From Fusobacterium necrogenes (GTDB lineage Bacteria; Fusobacteriota; Fusobacteriia; Fusobacteriales; Fusobacteriaceae), in NCBI RefSeq assembly GCF_900450765.1, contig NZ_UGGU01000003.1, positions 1,116,001 to 1,180,000 of the forward strand: DNA of 64,000 nt. Reading direction: 5' to 3'. A program made the position numbers and the translations under genes. Every line of letters starts with the position of its first letter. Position 1 is the first letter of the stretch. Shown here one piece after another: positions 18,143-27,459 of this stretch. The notes beneath the pieces were generated by a model. It saw only the letters and a program-made list of their open reading frames with translations. It was not told where the DNA came from and did not search any database.

Positions 18143-18171
18143 TTGGACTTAATAAAAAAATATGCTATAAT
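18143..18171 (+). promoter_or_regulatory. Promoter of ssb
   Basis: TTGGAC (18143-18148), 17 bp, TATAAT (18166-18171) with the extended -10 TGC directly before it. It is 35 bp ahead of the ssb start codon. Confidence 0.75.
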
Positions 18172-18205
18172 TAGTCAGAGCTAGAATTTAATGGGAGGGA
18201 AAAAT

Positions 18206-18619
18206 ATGAATGTTGTTGTTTTAGTTGGTAGACTAACAAGAGACCCAGAATTAAAATTTGGACAAAGTGGAAAAGCGTATTCAAGATTTTCTTTAGCTGT
18301 AGATAGACCATTTTCTAAGGGGGAGACAGATTTTATCAATTGTGTAGCTTTTGGAAAAACTGCTGAACTTATTGGAGAATATCTTAGAAAAGGAAGAAAA
18401 GTTGGAGTAAATGGAAGACTTCAAATGAACAAATTTGAAATGAATGGAGAAAAAAGAACATCTTATGATGTGCTTGTAGAAGCTATTGAGTTTTTAGAGT
18501 CTAAAGGAACTTCTGATTCTTCTAGTTATGAACCAGAATACACTCCACCACTTTCAAAAGCTACCCCTAAAGAGATAGAAGAAATACCTTATGAAGATGA
18601 CGATGAATTTCCATTCTAA
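18206..18619 (+). CDS. ssb: Single-stranded DNA-binding protein
   Basis: A 137-residue SSB with an N-terminal OB fold (MNVVVLVGRLTRDPEL, then FINCVAFGKTAE near residues 47-58), a short variable linker, and the acidic C-terminal tip DDDEFPF that recruits repair and replication partners. The ATG at 18206 has GGGAGGG 6 nt upstream; the in-frame ATG at 18191 would place the ribosome-binding site inside the coding sequence. It has its own promoter and terminator. Genomic neighbours are polA (divergent) and a regulator gene. Confidence 0.95.
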   Translation: MNVVVLVGRLTRDPELKFGQSGKAYSRFSLAVDRPFSKGETDFINCVAFGKTAELIGEYLRKGRKVGVNGRLQMNKFEMNGEKRTSYDVLVEAIEFLESKGTSDSSSYEPEYTPPLSKATPKEIEEIPYEDDDEFPF

Positions 18620-18639
18620 ATATATAATAAAGTAAATTA

Positions 18640-18690
18640 AAGAAGAAATTTTTACTATATAATATAGTAAATTTTTTCTTCTTTATTTTT
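18640..18690 (+). terminator. Terminator after ssb
   Basis: A long AT-rich hairpin: AAGAAGAAATTTTTACTATA pairs with TATAGTAAATTTTTTCTTCTT around a short TAA loop, followed by a T-rich run. Confidence 0.75.
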
Positions 18691-18827
18691 TATTTTTTTA
18701 TTTTTTTATTTCAAAAAACTTTATATAAGATTATTTTATTTTAGTATTTACTTTTTCTTATTTTTGTTATACAATATACCTATATTTTAGCATATATCGT
18801 TACATATTTAGTTTTGGGGGTATCATC

Positions 18828-20264
18828 TTGAAAAAAACTACATTAAAATCACTTGATGTTGATGTAATTAATTTTATACTTCATAACAATAAAGCTAATA
18901 TTGATGAAATATGTAATTGTTTTGAAGTTTCTCAAGTGAATATTCGTACAGTTTTAGCAAAAATTGAAGAGTTTGTTTTTGAACAAAAAATGGGTAATCT
19001 TCTAAAAAAATCTGGTTACTATTATTTTGAAAATAATAGTGTAAACTTTAATTTGAACTTAAATTCAAATAATATTTCAATAGAACTTTTAGAAAAAAAA
19101 GAAAGAATTGTATACTTAATTTTAAAGCTTATATTAGAAAAATCTATCAATCTTACATCTATTTCAAAAGAATTAAATGTTTCAAGAATAACCCTCAACT
19201 CTGATATAGAAAGTATTAAAGAGCTAGTTGAAAAATTTGGACTCACCCTTGTTAGTATACAATGGAAGGGAGTATTTCTTAAAGGAGATCTACAAAATTT
19301 ACAAAAATTTTCTATTCTTTTCTTTTCAAAATTATATATAGAAAATTACTTTTCCTCTCCTTTAAAAAAAATTATTAATCCAGTTATTTATAGCTATTAT
19401 AGAAAATATATAGATGTAAACATAGAAACTAATATTTTTAGAATAACAGATAAAATTCATCAACACTTTGATATAAAACTCGGTAACTATCATTATTTTA
19501 TTCTTATTAGTTTATTGATATATATCCATTTAAATTACAATGAAGAAATTAAAATCTACAAAAATATAGACTCATTTTCAATTGGATTAAAAAATACATT
19601 AAGTGATATTCTAGAAACAGATGAAAAAGTATTACTCAACAATAATTTTGATTCGATTGCTATATATTTATCTCATTGTATAAATAATGTATATTCTATT
19701 CCTCTTCCTATAAAGACAAATGATATTATTGCTGAAATTTACTCAAGTTTTGCCTTGGAAAAAACTTCTTTAGCAACAGAACTTCTTGGTTTCTTTATAA
19801 GTGATATATACTATGAAAATACTCTTTTTATCCCTAATTATACAAAATTTGATAAAAAGGAAGAGAATCTATTAAATGAAAAAATTTCTCAAAGATTAAT
19901 TTCTATTTTTAATAAATATAAAATAACTTTTAGCAGAAAAAATATTATCTTTCTGTATTACTACTTAAATAATCTTATTATGGAAGCTAAGAAAAAAAAT
20001 ATTTTAATTATAGACCAGAGTATCACAATGTGGAAAGGAAATAAGTTAAAAGAGAAACTATGTCACCTTGAACAAGTAAAAAAAATTCAGATTCTTTCTT
20101 ATTTTAATTTTAAAGCTTTCCCTATTGAAACTTATAGTAAATATGATATTTTTGTATTCATTGATCTTCCAGAAGAAAAAAATACAATATATAGAAAAAA
20201 AGTTTATTTTATTAATGGATTTGAAATTTTAAAAAATTCAATTAATGTCTCTAAACTATTTTAA
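18828..20264 (+). CDS. PRD-domain transcriptional regulator (BglG/MtlR/Mga-like)
   Basis: A 478-residue regulator. Two N-terminal helix-turn-helix segments (about residues 5-50 and 90-150; the second includes ISKELNVSRITLNSDI) are followed by a helical region with scattered histidines that resembles PTS-regulation domains (about 170-390). A C-terminal EIIB-like alpha/beta part (KYDIFVFIDLPEE near 440) ends the protein. Such proteins are activators or antiterminators controlled by PTS phosphorylation. It starts with TTG at 18828, 7 nt after GGGGG. No PTS or sugar gene is adjacent, so the target is unknown. The base composition is even more AT-rich than its neighbours. Confidence 0.7.
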   Translation: MKKTTLKSLDVDVINFILHNNKANIDEICNCFEVSQVNIRTVLAKIEEFVFEQKMGNLLKKSGYYYFENNSVNFNLNLNSNNISIELLEKKERIVYLILKLILEKSINLTSISKELNVSRITLNSDIESIKELVEKFGLTLVSIQWKGVFLKGDLQNLQKFSILFFSKLYIENYFSSPLKKIINPVIYSYYRKYIDVNIETNIFRITDKIHQHFDIKLGNYHYFILISLLIYIHLNYNEEIKIYKNIDSFSIGLKNTLSDILETDEKVLLNNNFDSIAIYLSHCINNVYSIPLPIKTNDIIAEIYSSFALEKTSLATELLGFFISDIYYENTLFIPNYTKFDKKEENLLNEKISQRLISIFNKYKITFSRKNIIFLYYYLNNLIMEAKKKNILIIDQSITMWKGNKLKEKLCHLEQVKKIQILSYFNFKAFPIETYSKYDIFVFIDLPEEKNTIYRKKVYFINGFEILKNSINVSKLF

Positions 20265-20307
20265 TAATATAAAAGGAACCTTAAAAAGGTTCCTTTTATA
20301 TTATTAA
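20261..20307. terminator. Bidirectional terminator between the regulator and rpsO
   Basis: A perfect 22-bp stem (20261-20282 with 20286-20307) around an AAA loop, including AAAAGGAACCTT / AAGGTTCCTTTT. It begins at the regulator's stop codon and ends 3 nt from the rpsO stop, so it serves both converging genes. Confidence 0.9.
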
Positions 20308-20309
20308 AA

Positions 20310-20573
20310 TTATTTTCTAATTCCTAATTTAGCAATTAAACTTCTATATCCTTCTAGATCTTTCTTAGTTAGGTAAGCTAATAATCTTTTTCTTTGTCCT
20401 ACCATTTTTAATAATCCTAATCTTGAATGGAAATCTTTCTTATGAGTTCTTAAGTGCTCAGTTAGATGATTAATTTTTTCAGTTAACAAAGCGATTTGAA
20501 CTTCTGTAGAACCAGTATCTCCTTCAAACTTTCCAAATTCTTTAATTATTTCTGCTTTACTTCTCATAGCCAT
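20310..20573 (-). CDS. rpsO: 30S ribosomal protein S15
   Basis: An 87-residue S15 with the expected HTH-like RNA-binding core: [20 protein letters not shown] near residues 19-38, [22 protein letters not shown] near 43-64. It binds 16S rRNA and organises the central domain of the small subunit. GGAGGA lies 8 nt before the ATG. It is a single-gene transcript with a strong promoter, a roughly 75-nt leader and a shared terminator. Unlike many bacteria, pnp is not adjacent. Confidence 0.97.
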   Translation of the reverse strand: MAMRSKAEIIKEFGKFEGDTGSTEVQIALLTEKINHLTEHLRTHKKDFHSRLGLLKMVGQRKRLLAYLTKKDLEGYRSLIAKLGIRK

Positions 20574-20589
20574 TTTAATTTCCTCCTAA

Positions 20590-20645
20590 TTATATATTAT
20601 CTAAGCTAAGTAATACGAGGCTAACCGTAAAACTGAGCCTAAATT
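20590..20645 (-). promoter_or_regulatory. rpsO mRNA leader with a short hairpin, possible S15 autoregulation site
   Basis: In the rpsO leader AGGCT (complement of 20636-20640) can pair with AGCCT (complement of 20618-20622) around a 13-nt loop, and the strand contains GGTTAGCCT. S15 is known to repress its own mRNA through leader structures that differ between phyla. The structure here is short and its role is an inference. Confidence 0.35.
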
Positions 20646-20653
20646 TCTTCGTT

Positions 20654-20682
20654 ATTATAACATAAATTATAAATTTTGTAAA
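20654..20682 (-). promoter_or_regulatory. Promoter of rpsO
   Basis: Minus-strand TTTACA (complement of 20677-20682), 17 bp, TATAAT (complement of 20654-20659) with extended TGT. It lies immediately after the ftsH stop codon. Confidence 0.75.
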
Positions 20683-20684
20683 GT

Positions 20685-22802
20685 TTATTCAGAAATTTTT
20701 TCTGTATTAGGCTCTATTAGATCTTTTTTAGTTGGAATAGTCTCCCCCTTCATTATAGCCTCAAATTCTTCTCTATTTAAATGCTCTCTTTCTAACAAAG
20801 CTTTTGCTACCGCATCTAATCTATCATAATATTTTGTTAAAGTATCTATTGTTTCTTTATACATTGTTTGAACAATTTTTAATATCTCTTCATCTACTTC
20901 TTTACCAGTTACATCACTGTAATACTTCTGTTGAAAATAATCTCCTTCTTTAGTATTATCCAATAATATCGGTCCAAATTTTTCATTCATACCAAACCTA
21001 GTTACAATAGCATGTGCAATTGCTGTAGCTCTTTCAATATCATTACTTGCTCCAGTTGTAATATCTCCAAAAACTATTTGCTCTGCTGCTCTCCCTCCAT
21101 AAAGTATTCTCATTTCATCTAAAAATTCACTCTTAGATTTATAACTTCTATCTTCTTCAGGTAATGCCATAGTATAACCACCAGCCATTCCTCTAGGAAC
21201 AATAGAAATTTTATGAACTGGATCTGTATTAGGGAGTGCATAATGCATCACGGCATGTCCAGCTTCATGATAAGCTGTTATTTTTCTTTCTTTTTCAATA
21301 ACTTTTTTAGATTTTCTTTCTGGCCCTATACTTACTTTTTCAGAAGCTTCTTCTAAATCTTCCATAGTAATCTCTTCTCTATTATCTCTTGCCGCTAGTA
21401 TAGCTGCCTCATTTAATAAATTAGCTAAATCTGCCCCTACAAATCCTGGAGTTTTCTTTGCTATTGTTCTGAGATCAACATCTTTAGAAAGTTTTTTACC
21501 TCTTACATGTACTTTTAAGATAGCTTCTCTTCCGTCAATATCTGGGCTATCTACAAATACTTGTCTATCAAATCTTCCAGGTCTCATAAGAGCTCTATCT
21601 AAAATTTCAGGCCTGTTCGTAGCTGCTAAAACTATAATAGTTTCATCAGTTCCAAATCCATCCATCTCAACAAGAAGTTGATTAAGAGTTTGCTCTCTTT
21701 CATCATTTCCTCCACCTTGTCCAGATCCTCTTTTTCTACCAACAGCATCTATTTCGTCTATAAATATTATACAAGGAGCATTTTTTCTAGCTTTATTAAA
21801 TAAGTCTCTAACTCTTGAGGCTCCTACCCCTACAAACATCTCTACAAATTCAGAACCAGACATACTAAAGAAAGGAACTTTTGCTTCTCCAGCCACTGCT
21901 TTTGCAAGTAAAGTTTTACCAGTTCCTGGTGCTCCTAATAATAATACACCTTTAGGAATTCTCGCTCCTATATTCTTAAATTTCTCTGGTTCTCTCAAGA
22001 ATTTTACAACCTCTTCTAATTCTACCTTTGCCTCTGTAATTCCAGCTACATCTGCAAAGGTGACTTTTGAAACATCTTCTCCATTTTCCTTGGCTTTAGA
22101 TTTTCCTACGTTGAATATTTGTGGGCCACCACCATTACCTTTTCCCATCTTATTCATCATGAATATCCATACACCAATTAATAATAACATTGGGAACCAT
22201 GATATTAAAATATTTAGAAGTAACGGCATCTGTTGAGGTGGAACAGATTTTATAGTTGCTCCATTAGCCTCTATAACTCCAATTAGTTTCTCATCTCCAC
22301 CCAATCTATCAGTTATCATCCTAGCACTGTATACTTCTTTTTCATTAGAAGTATATCCATAAACATACCCCTCTTTTTCATCTACTTTTTTTATTTTTCC
22401 ATCTTTTACAGATTGTAGAAATTCTGAATATGAAATTTCATTATTAGGAGTCTTTCTAGTATCAGATAACATAGCTGGAAGAGACATTACTAATGTTACT
22501 ATAAATAGTAGCATTATAAAACCTTTAAAATTAAACTTTCCTCCTAATTGCTTTAATTTATTCTCTTCATCTTTATTCTTACTATTCTTATCACTATTTT
22601 GAGCCATTCCCTCTTTTAATTTATTTCTTAGCTCTTCTTTTCTTTCTTTTACTTCATCTTCAAACTCTTTTTTTCTTTCATCCTCAACTTTTAATTCTTC
22701 TTTCTTTTGATCAAGTGGTTCTTTACTTTCTTGCTGAAGTTCTTTTTCTTTCTCTTCTATTTTTTGATTTTCATTTTCTTCAAATAAATTTTTATCGTTC
22801 AA
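20685..22802 (-). CDS. ftsH: ATP-dependent zinc metalloprotease FtsH
   Basis: A 705-residue membrane AAA+ protease. It has membrane helices at about 93-112 and 194-215 with a small periplasmic domain between them. The AAA module has Walker A GAPGTGKT at 290-297, Walker B FIDEID at 347-352, and the second region of homology with [20 protein letters not shown] near 394-413. The zinc site HEAGH is at 512-516. It degrades unstable membrane and cytosolic proteins. The first 92 residues are an extra, highly charged Glu/Lys-rich helix-forming extension, which most FtsH proteins lack. The start is one base after the tilS stop, so tilS and ftsH are co-transcribed, as in Firmicutes (there usually with hpt). 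Confidence 0.97.
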   Translation of the reverse strand: MNDKNLFEENENQKIEEKEKELQQESKEPLDQKKEELKVEDERKKEFEDEVKERKEELRNKLKEGMAQNSDKNSKNKDEENKLKQLGGKFNFKGFIMLLFIVTLVMSLPAMLSDTRKTPNNEISYSEFLQSVKDGKIKKVDEKEGYVYGYTSNEKEVYSARMITDRLGGDEKLIGVIEANGATIKSVPPQQMPLLLNILISWFPMLLLIGVWIFMMNKMGKGNGGGPQIFNVGKSKAKENGEDVSKVTFADVAGITEAKVELEEVVKFLREPEKFKNIGARIPKGVLLLGAPGTGKTLLAKAVAGEAKVPFFSMSGSEFVEMFVGVGASRVRDLFNKARKNAPCIIFIDEIDAVGRKRGSGQGGGNDEREQTLNQLLVEMDGFGTDETIIVLAATNRPEILDRALMRPGRFDRQVFVDSPDIDGREAILKVHVRGKKLSKDVDLRTIAKKTPGFVGADLANLLNEAAILAARDNREEITMEDLEEASEKVSIGPERKSKKVIEKERKITAYHEAGHAVMHYALPNTDPVHKISIVPRGMAGGYTMALPEEDRSYKSKSEFLDEMRILYGGRAAEQIVFGDITTGASNDIERATAIAHAIVTRFGMNEKFGPILLDNTKEGDYFQQKYYSDVTGKEVDEEILKIVQTMYKETIDTLTKYYDRLDAVAKALLEREHLNREEFEAIMKGETIPTKKDLIEPNTEKISE

Positions 22803-22803
22803 T

Positions 22804-24129
22804 TTACTTTATCCTCCTTACACTCAGTTTAACGCAAATTTTAGCTGTACTACTATACTTTTCATTTCCTCTAATCCCAGCTATCCATACAATATTTCCT
22901 TTATGGACTACAAGTGGGATAAAATTTCTGTCTCTTTTAGCTATTTTTTCATTTATAAATATATCTTTTAATTTTTTTTCCCCCTTCATACCTATTGGAT
23001 TGATCTTATCTCCCTCTTTTCTTCCTCTTATTATGAGAGTATCTCCTACTTTAAGATTTGTATAAAAGCAATCTCTATTTTGCTCAATTCTATCTGTATA
23101 CTCAGCTTCTATGATATAGTTTCCATACTCCACTCTATTTGGAATTACCATACAAATTTCTCTAATACTTTCTTTTATGAGATATTTCTTTTCTACTTTT
23201 AGTATATCATACTCCTTTTTTAAAATATATTCACTACTAAGGGTAACCTCTTGACTTCCACCTTTTTCTAAAATATTCTCTATCAAAGATATTTTTTTCC
23301 TATTTACATCTAGTCCATGCTTATAAAGAAACTTACTAAGAATTCTTCCTCTAATATTTTTTGGAAATCTTAAAATTTCAGAAACTTTCAGAATATCACT
23401 TTGTTGAAATCTTTTTATTTCTTCTTCTATAAAAAAATTTATCTCCCTAATCTCCTCTATTAATGAAAAAATTTTATCCTTGAATTTAGGGTTATATCTT
23501 TGTTCTATAAATGGTATTAAATCAAGCCTTATACTATTTCTTGTAAAATCATTTTTTAAATTTGTACTATCTATGCAATAAGCTATTTTATTTTTATTTA
23601 AATATTCTATAATTTCACTCTTATATATTTCAGAAATAGGACGAATATACACATCTCTTTTAGATAAAATTCCCTCTAATCCACAAAGTCCTGTTCCTCT
23701 TGAAAGTCTGAATATAAATGTCTCTATTTGATCATCTTTATTATGAGCTAAAACAATTTTATTACTTTTAGTTTTTTGCATAATTTTAGCATAGAAGCTA
23801 TATCTTGCTTCACGACCAGCTTCCTCTAAAGATATACCACTTTTTTTTGCTAAACTAATCACATCTATTTTTTTAGTAAAAACTTCCAACTTTTTTGATT
23901 TCCCATAGTTTATTGAAAAATCTTCATCTCTTTGGGCCTCTTCTCCTCTTAAAAGATGATTAATATGCACCAATACAATATTAAAATTAATTTTCTCTTT
24001 CAACTTAAGAAGCATCTCTACTAAGAAAACAGAATCTGGTCCACCTGAAAACCCTACAACAACCCTATCTCTACTCTCTATTAAAGCTTCCTTCTCATTC
24101 TTAATTACTATTCTCTCAAACACTCTCAT
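22804..24129 (-). CDS. tilS: tRNA(Ile)-lysidine synthetase
   Basis: A 441-residue PP-loop ATPase with SGGPDS at 28-33 and the HNKDDQIETFIFRLSRGTGL stretch near 128-147. A C-terminal TilS-specific substrate-binding domain ends with KLKDIFINEKIAKRDR and VWIAGIRG. It converts C34 of the CAU-anticodon tRNA-Ile to lysidine, allowing AUA to be read as isoleucine, a heavily used codon in this genome. The gene has its own promoter and is followed after one base by ftsH. Confidence 0.95.
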   Translation of the reverse strand: MRVFERIVIKNEKEALIESRDRVVVGFSGGPDSVFLVEMLLKLKEKINFNIVLVHINHLLRGEEAQRDEDFSINYGKSKKLEVFTKKIDVISLAKKSGISLEEAGREARYSFYAKIMQKTKSNKIVLAHNKDDQIETFIFRLSRGTGLCGLEGILSKRDVYIRPISEIYKSEIIEYLNKNKIAYCIDSTNLKNDFTRNSIRLDLIPFIEQRYNPKFKDKIFSLIEEIREINFFIEEEIKRFQQSDILKVSEILRFPKNIRGRILSKFLYKHGLDVNRKKISLIENILEKGGSQEVTLSSEYILKKEYDILKVEKKYLIKESIREICMVIPNRVEYGNYIIEAEYTDRIEQNRDCFYTNLKVGDTLIIRGRKEGDKINPIGMKGEKKLKDIFINEKIAKRDRNFIPLVVHKGNIVWIAGIRGNEKYSSTAKICVKLSVRRIK

Positions 24130-24149
24130 AAAATCACTCTTTTCATAGA

Positions 24150-24179
24150 ATTATAACATATATCAAATTATTTTTCCAA
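24150..24179 (-). promoter_or_regulatory. Promoter of tilS-ftsH
   Basis: Minus-strand TTGGAA (complement of 24174-24179), 18 bp, TATAAT (complement of 24150-24155) with extended TGT. It is about 20 bp ahead of the tilS start codon. Confidence 0.6.
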
Positions 24180-24211
24180 AGAATTTTATATATTTAATAA
24201 AGAATTTTAAT

Positions 24212-24241
24212 TTAAAAAGAAAACTAAAAATTATTTTAGTT
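24212..24241 (-). terminator. Terminator after the radical SAM gene
   Basis: On the minus strand AACTAAAA and TTTTAGTT (complements of 24234-24241 and 24222-24229) form an 8-bp stem with a 4-nt loop, followed by TTCTTTTT. The stem is weak but well placed. Confidence 0.5.
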
Positions 24242-24257
24242 TATTTCCTCTTTATTC

Positions 24258-25916
24258 TCAGTGCTTTTCTACTATTTTTGTAAGTTTAGTTCTATAATCA
24301 AAAAATATATAAATGTTTTCAAATTTTTTTGTAAAAATATTATAATTAAATTTTTCTAATTCACTATTCTTATGTCCATCTCTAATACTTTTATAATTTC
24401 CTTTTCTAATAATTTCATCATATAACTTTCCATCTTTTTCACTTTTAAACCACTCTGGATAAAATCCTGTTTTCCCTAACATCAAATAATCATATTTTAA
24501 ATATTCTATAAATATATCTCTATCTTTAAAGTTCTTCTCTATATAAAATTCATATAAAAAAGTAAAAAGTGTACTTTCTTTATGACTTACCTTTAAATAC
24601 CCCCTTTTGTCAAAGTAGTCAGCAATTTCTTCATAAAAAGAAAAAGCACTTTTATAATGACTTTCAATTATCCATTGTACACTTTCTGAAAATTTTTCAG
24701 AATTGTAATAAAAATCTAAAACTTTTTCTAAATTTTTTAATTTCACTATCTCAGCAAAACTTATAAATTCATTTGAAAAAACTTCATATGGCGGCTTAGA
24801 AAAATATTTATAATTATATTTTTCTCTCTCTTCATACATCTTTGTTCCTTTTAAAAGCTTTAAAAATCCAAGCTGTATCATTTCAGGTTTCATATTATAT
24901 ACATAATCAAAAGAGTATTTAAATTTTTCATAGGTTTCATATGGAAGTCCTACAATTAAATCTAAATGTAAATGAATATTTTTAGTTATTTTTCTAACAT
25001 TGTACTCTAATTTTTTTAAATCATTTACTCTTCTTATACTTTTCATAGCTTGAACATCTATTGTCTGAACTCCTATTTCAAATTGAAAATATCCTTTTGG
25101 CACAGTTTCTAAAAAAATTAATGTTTCATTATTGAATATATTAGCATTTATCTCAAAATGAAAGGTAATTCCCTCTCTATAATTTTCTAATAAAAATTTC
25201 CAAATAGCCATATATTTTTCTCTACTTAAATTAAAAGTTCGATCTACAAACTTTAAAAGTCTTATAGGTGAGTCGATAAATTTTTTTAAATCTTTCTTTA
25301 TCCTATCAATAGAATAGTATCTTACACTTTTATCTATTGAAGACATACAATATGAACAATTAAATGGACATCCTCTTGAAGATTCATAGTAAAATATCTT
25401 AGTCTTATCTTGTAATTCTTCATCATCATATGGAAATGGAATTATATCTAAATTTTCTATAAGTGGTTCTGCTCCATTATATTTTATTTCTAAATTTTCT
25501 CTATATACTACACCTTTTACTTGTGAAATTTCTTGAGTCAAAAAATTAAGTAAAACTTTCTCTCCTTCTCCAATAAAAATATAGTCTATCTCTTCATTTT
25601 CTTTCATAATTTTTTCCCATTCATAAGATACCTCTGGTCCGCCCAAAGCTATTTTCAAATTTGGAAGTATCTTTTTCAACTCTTTGGTTAAACTAAAAAC
25701 ATATTCCTTATTCCATATATAGGTCGAAAATATTATCACACTTGGTTGTAATTCAAACAAATCTTTAATTATATTTATTAATTGATTATTTATATTTGTT
25801 TCATAAATATCTAATCTCACATCGCTATTTTTTTCAACAAATTTCTTTAAATATCTAACTGCTACATTTAAATGTACATATTGACTATTTATAGCAGTTA
25901 AAACGATTTTTCCCAT
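24258..25916 (-). CDS. B12-binding-domain radical SAM protein
   Basis: A 552-residue protein. An N-terminal cobalamin-binding-type Rossmann domain (about 1-135: IVLTAINSQYVHLNVAVRYL, IIFSTYIWNKEY, IALGGPEVSYEW) is followed by a radical SAM barrel with the cluster motif CPFNCSYC near residues 182-189. The C-terminal part of about 180 residues resembles the DUF4080 domain. Such enzymes do methylations or other radical chemistry; the substrate of this subgroup is not known. The DxHxxG cobalamin-ligand motif is not evident, so B12 may bind base-off or not at all. It follows mltG after 3 nt. Confidence 0.85.
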   Translation of the reverse strand: MGKIVLTAINSQYVHLNVAVRYLKKFVEKNSDVRLDIYETNINNQLINIIKDLFELQPSVIIFSTYIWNKEYVFSLTKELKKILPNLKIALGGPEVSYEWEKIMKENEEIDYIFIGEGEKVLLNFLTQEISQVKGVVYRENLEIKYNGAEPLIENLDIIPFPYDDEELQDKTKIFYYESSRGCPFNCSYCMSSIDKSVRYYSIDRIKKDLKKFIDSPIRLLKFVDRTFNLSREKYMAIWKFLLENYREGITFHFEINANIFNNETLIFLETVPKGYFQFEIGVQTIDVQAMKSIRRVNDLKKLEYNVRKITKNIHLHLDLIVGLPYETYEKFKYSFDYVYNMKPEMIQLGFLKLLKGTKMYEEREKYNYKYFSKPPYEVFSNEFISFAEIVKLKNLEKVLDFYYNSEKFSESVQWIIESHYKSAFSFYEEIADYFDKRGYLKVSHKESTLFTFLYEFYIEKNFKDRDIFIEYLKYDYLMLGKTGFYPEWFKSEKDGKLYDEIIRKGNYKSIRDGHKNSELEKFNYNIFTKKFENIYIFFDYRTKLTKIVEKH

Positions 25917-25919
25917 TAT

Positions 25920-26882
25920 TTACTCCCTAATTTTATTATTTTTTTGAAAATTCAAATGTTCTTTATATGTTTTACTAAAAAAATGTCCTCCATCACCTCT
26001 AGCAACAAAAAAAAGGTAATCGGTTTCAGCTGGATTATAAGCTGCTAAGATTGAATCTATAGCTGGATTACATATAGGTGCAGGTGGTAATCCTTTATAC
26101 TTATATGTATTATATGGCGATTCTACATCTAAATCTTTATAATATATTCTTCTTTTTTTATAATCAAATACAAAATTTACTGTAGCATCAGATGATAATG
26201 TCATTCCCTTTTTCATTCTATTATAAAAAACAGAAGCCATTATTGGTTTTTCACTCTTTAACATAGCTTCTCTTTCTAATATTGAAGCCATTATTAACTT
26301 TTGATAAAATTCATCTTTATTGGGATATTTTTCACTTGGAAATTTTTTTAAAAACTCTTTTAACATGGTTTCTACCAACATTTTTTCATTGTATTTTTCT
26401 GGTAAAAAATATGTTTCTGGATAAAGATATCCTTCAAAATTTCCATTTGGTGTTGGATAAGGAAAACTCTGTGCTGCTTTATTCAACTCTTCATAAAATT
26501 CATAATTATTTATATGGCCCATTTTTTCTAAATGTTCAACTATCTGCTTTATACTAAAACCTTCTGGAATTGTAACTTTTACTATCCTTCCTTTTCCTGA
26601 TTCTAGTATGTCTATTATCTCTTTTAAAGAATATTTTCCTTCAATGTGATATTGTCCTGCTTTTATCCCTTTTCCTCCATCTCTAAACTTCAAATATAGC
26701 TTAAAAATAAAATTTTTTGAATTTGGAAGTGATATCAATGATTTCCTAAGAGCTTGATCTTTTTCTATTGTAAGTGATACATTATACTCCTTTTTTCCAT
26801 TTATTTGATAAAAAACGTGTCCACTAACTGCTAATATCAGTAAAACTAATATGCATAGTATGATATAATAATTTTTTTTCAT
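25920..26882 (-). CDS. mltG: Endolytic murein transglycosylase MltG
   Basis: A 320-residue YceG/MltG protein: one N-terminal membrane anchor (about 4-26), a LysM-like subdomain, and the catalytic domain with FEGYLYPETYFLP near 149-161. The proposed catalytic Glu203 is in ASILEREA, and SDATVNF follows near 231-237. It cuts nascent glycan strands in the periplasm and sets their length. It is the first gene of a two-gene operon with the radical SAM protein. Confidence 0.95.
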   Translation of the reverse strand: MKKNYYIILCILVLLILAVSGHVFYQINGKKEYNVSLTIEKDQALRKSLISLPNSKNFIFKLYLKFRDGGKGIKAGQYHIEGKYSLKEIIDILESGKGRIVKVTIPEGFSIKQIVEHLEKMGHINNYEFYEELNKAAQSFPYPTPNGNFEGYLYPETYFLPEKYNEKMLVETMLKEFLKKFPSEKYPNKDEFYQKLIMASILEREAMLKSEKPIMASVFYNRMKKGMTLSSDATVNFVFDYKKRRIYYKDLDVESPYNTYKYKGLPPAPICNPAIDSILAAYNPAETDYLFFVARGDGGHFFSKTYKEHLNFQKNNKIRE

Positions 26883-26918
26883 TTTTTCTCCTACTTTGAA
26901 TTATTTTGTTCCTTTACT

Positions 26919-26927
26919 ATTATATCA
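26919..26927 (-). promoter_or_regulatory. Extended -10 element before mltG
   Basis: Minus-strand TGATATAAT (complement of 26919-26927), 37 bp before the mltG start codon. No convincing -35 hexamer is visible. Confidence 0.4.
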
Positions 26928-26996
26928 TAGTTTCTATACTGTTAAAATAGGAAATTTAAAACTATTCTTTTATACAATAATTTTTTTAATTTTTTC

Positions 26997-27025
26997 TTGA
27001 CATATTTTTATTATTATGATAACAT
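26997..27025 (+). promoter_or_regulatory. Promoter of the tRNA operon
   Basis: TTGACA (26997-27002), 17 bp, TAACAT (27020-27025) with TGA just before it. The first tRNA begins 20 bp downstream. Confidence 0.65.
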
Positions 27026-27044
27026 AATTTTTGTAATGAGCAAT

Positions 27045-27120
<76 letters not shown>

Positions 27121-27127
27121 TTTTTTT

Positions 27128-27204
27128 GGGGATATAGCTCAGTTTGGGAGAGCGACGCACTTGCACTGCGTAGGTCAGCGGTTCGATCCCGCTTATCTCC
27201 ACCA
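27128..27204 (+). tRNA. tRNA-Ala (anticodon TGC)
   Basis: Acceptor GGGGATA/TATCTCC (one G-U pair), D arm GCTC/GAGC, anticodon stem ACGCA/TGCGT with loop CTTGCAC (anticodon TGC), T loop GTTCGAT, and encoded CCA at 27202-27204. Confidence 0.97.
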
Positions 27205-27205
27205 T

Positions 27206-27282
27206 GCCTAGATAGCTCAGTTGGCTAGAGCATACGGTTCATACCCGTACGGTCGATGGTTCGAATCCATTTCTAGGCACCA
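27206..27282 (+). tRNA. tRNA-Met (anticodon CAT), elongator type
   Basis: Acceptor GCCTAGA/TCTAGGC, anticodon stem TACGG/CCGTA with loop TTCATAC (anticodon CAT), and encoded CCA at 27280-27282. The paired G1-C72 rules out initiator tRNA. A lysidine-modified tRNA-Ile(CAT) also has this anticodon; the body looks more like elongator Met, but this is not certain. It begins one base after the tRNA-Ala. Confidence 0.93.
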
Positions 27283-27295
27283 TAACTTTATCAAT

Positions 27296-27329
27296 AACAC
27301 TTTTTCGGATGAAGGAGTGTTTTTTTTTA
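27296..27329 (+). terminator. Terminator of the tRNA operon
   Basis: AACACTTTTTC (27296-27306) pairs with GAAGGAGTGTT (27311-27321) with two G-U pairs and a GGAT loop, followed by a run of T. Confidence 0.85.
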
Positions 27330-27395
27330 TCCCTTTAATTTTTCATTACTTTATCTTTCTAACATACTTATAAAAAATAGAAAAATAATTTTTAG

Positions 27396-27424
27396 TTAAA
27401 ATATTAAAAAAAATAGAGTATAAT
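27396..27424 (+). promoter_or_regulatory. Probable promoter of the phosphoglucomutase operon
   Basis: TATAAT at 27419-27424 has a weak TTAAAA at 17 bp (27396-27401); a second TATAAT lies at 27435-27440. Both are within 41 bp of the start codon. Confidence 0.4.
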
Positions 27425-27459
27425 ATAATTAGCTTATAATAGAGAACGGAGGAAAAATT

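Noticed and set aside
27206-27282. Calling the CAT-anticodon tRNA an initiator tRNA
   Set aside because: The first acceptor pair is G-C; initiator tRNAs have an unpaired first position.
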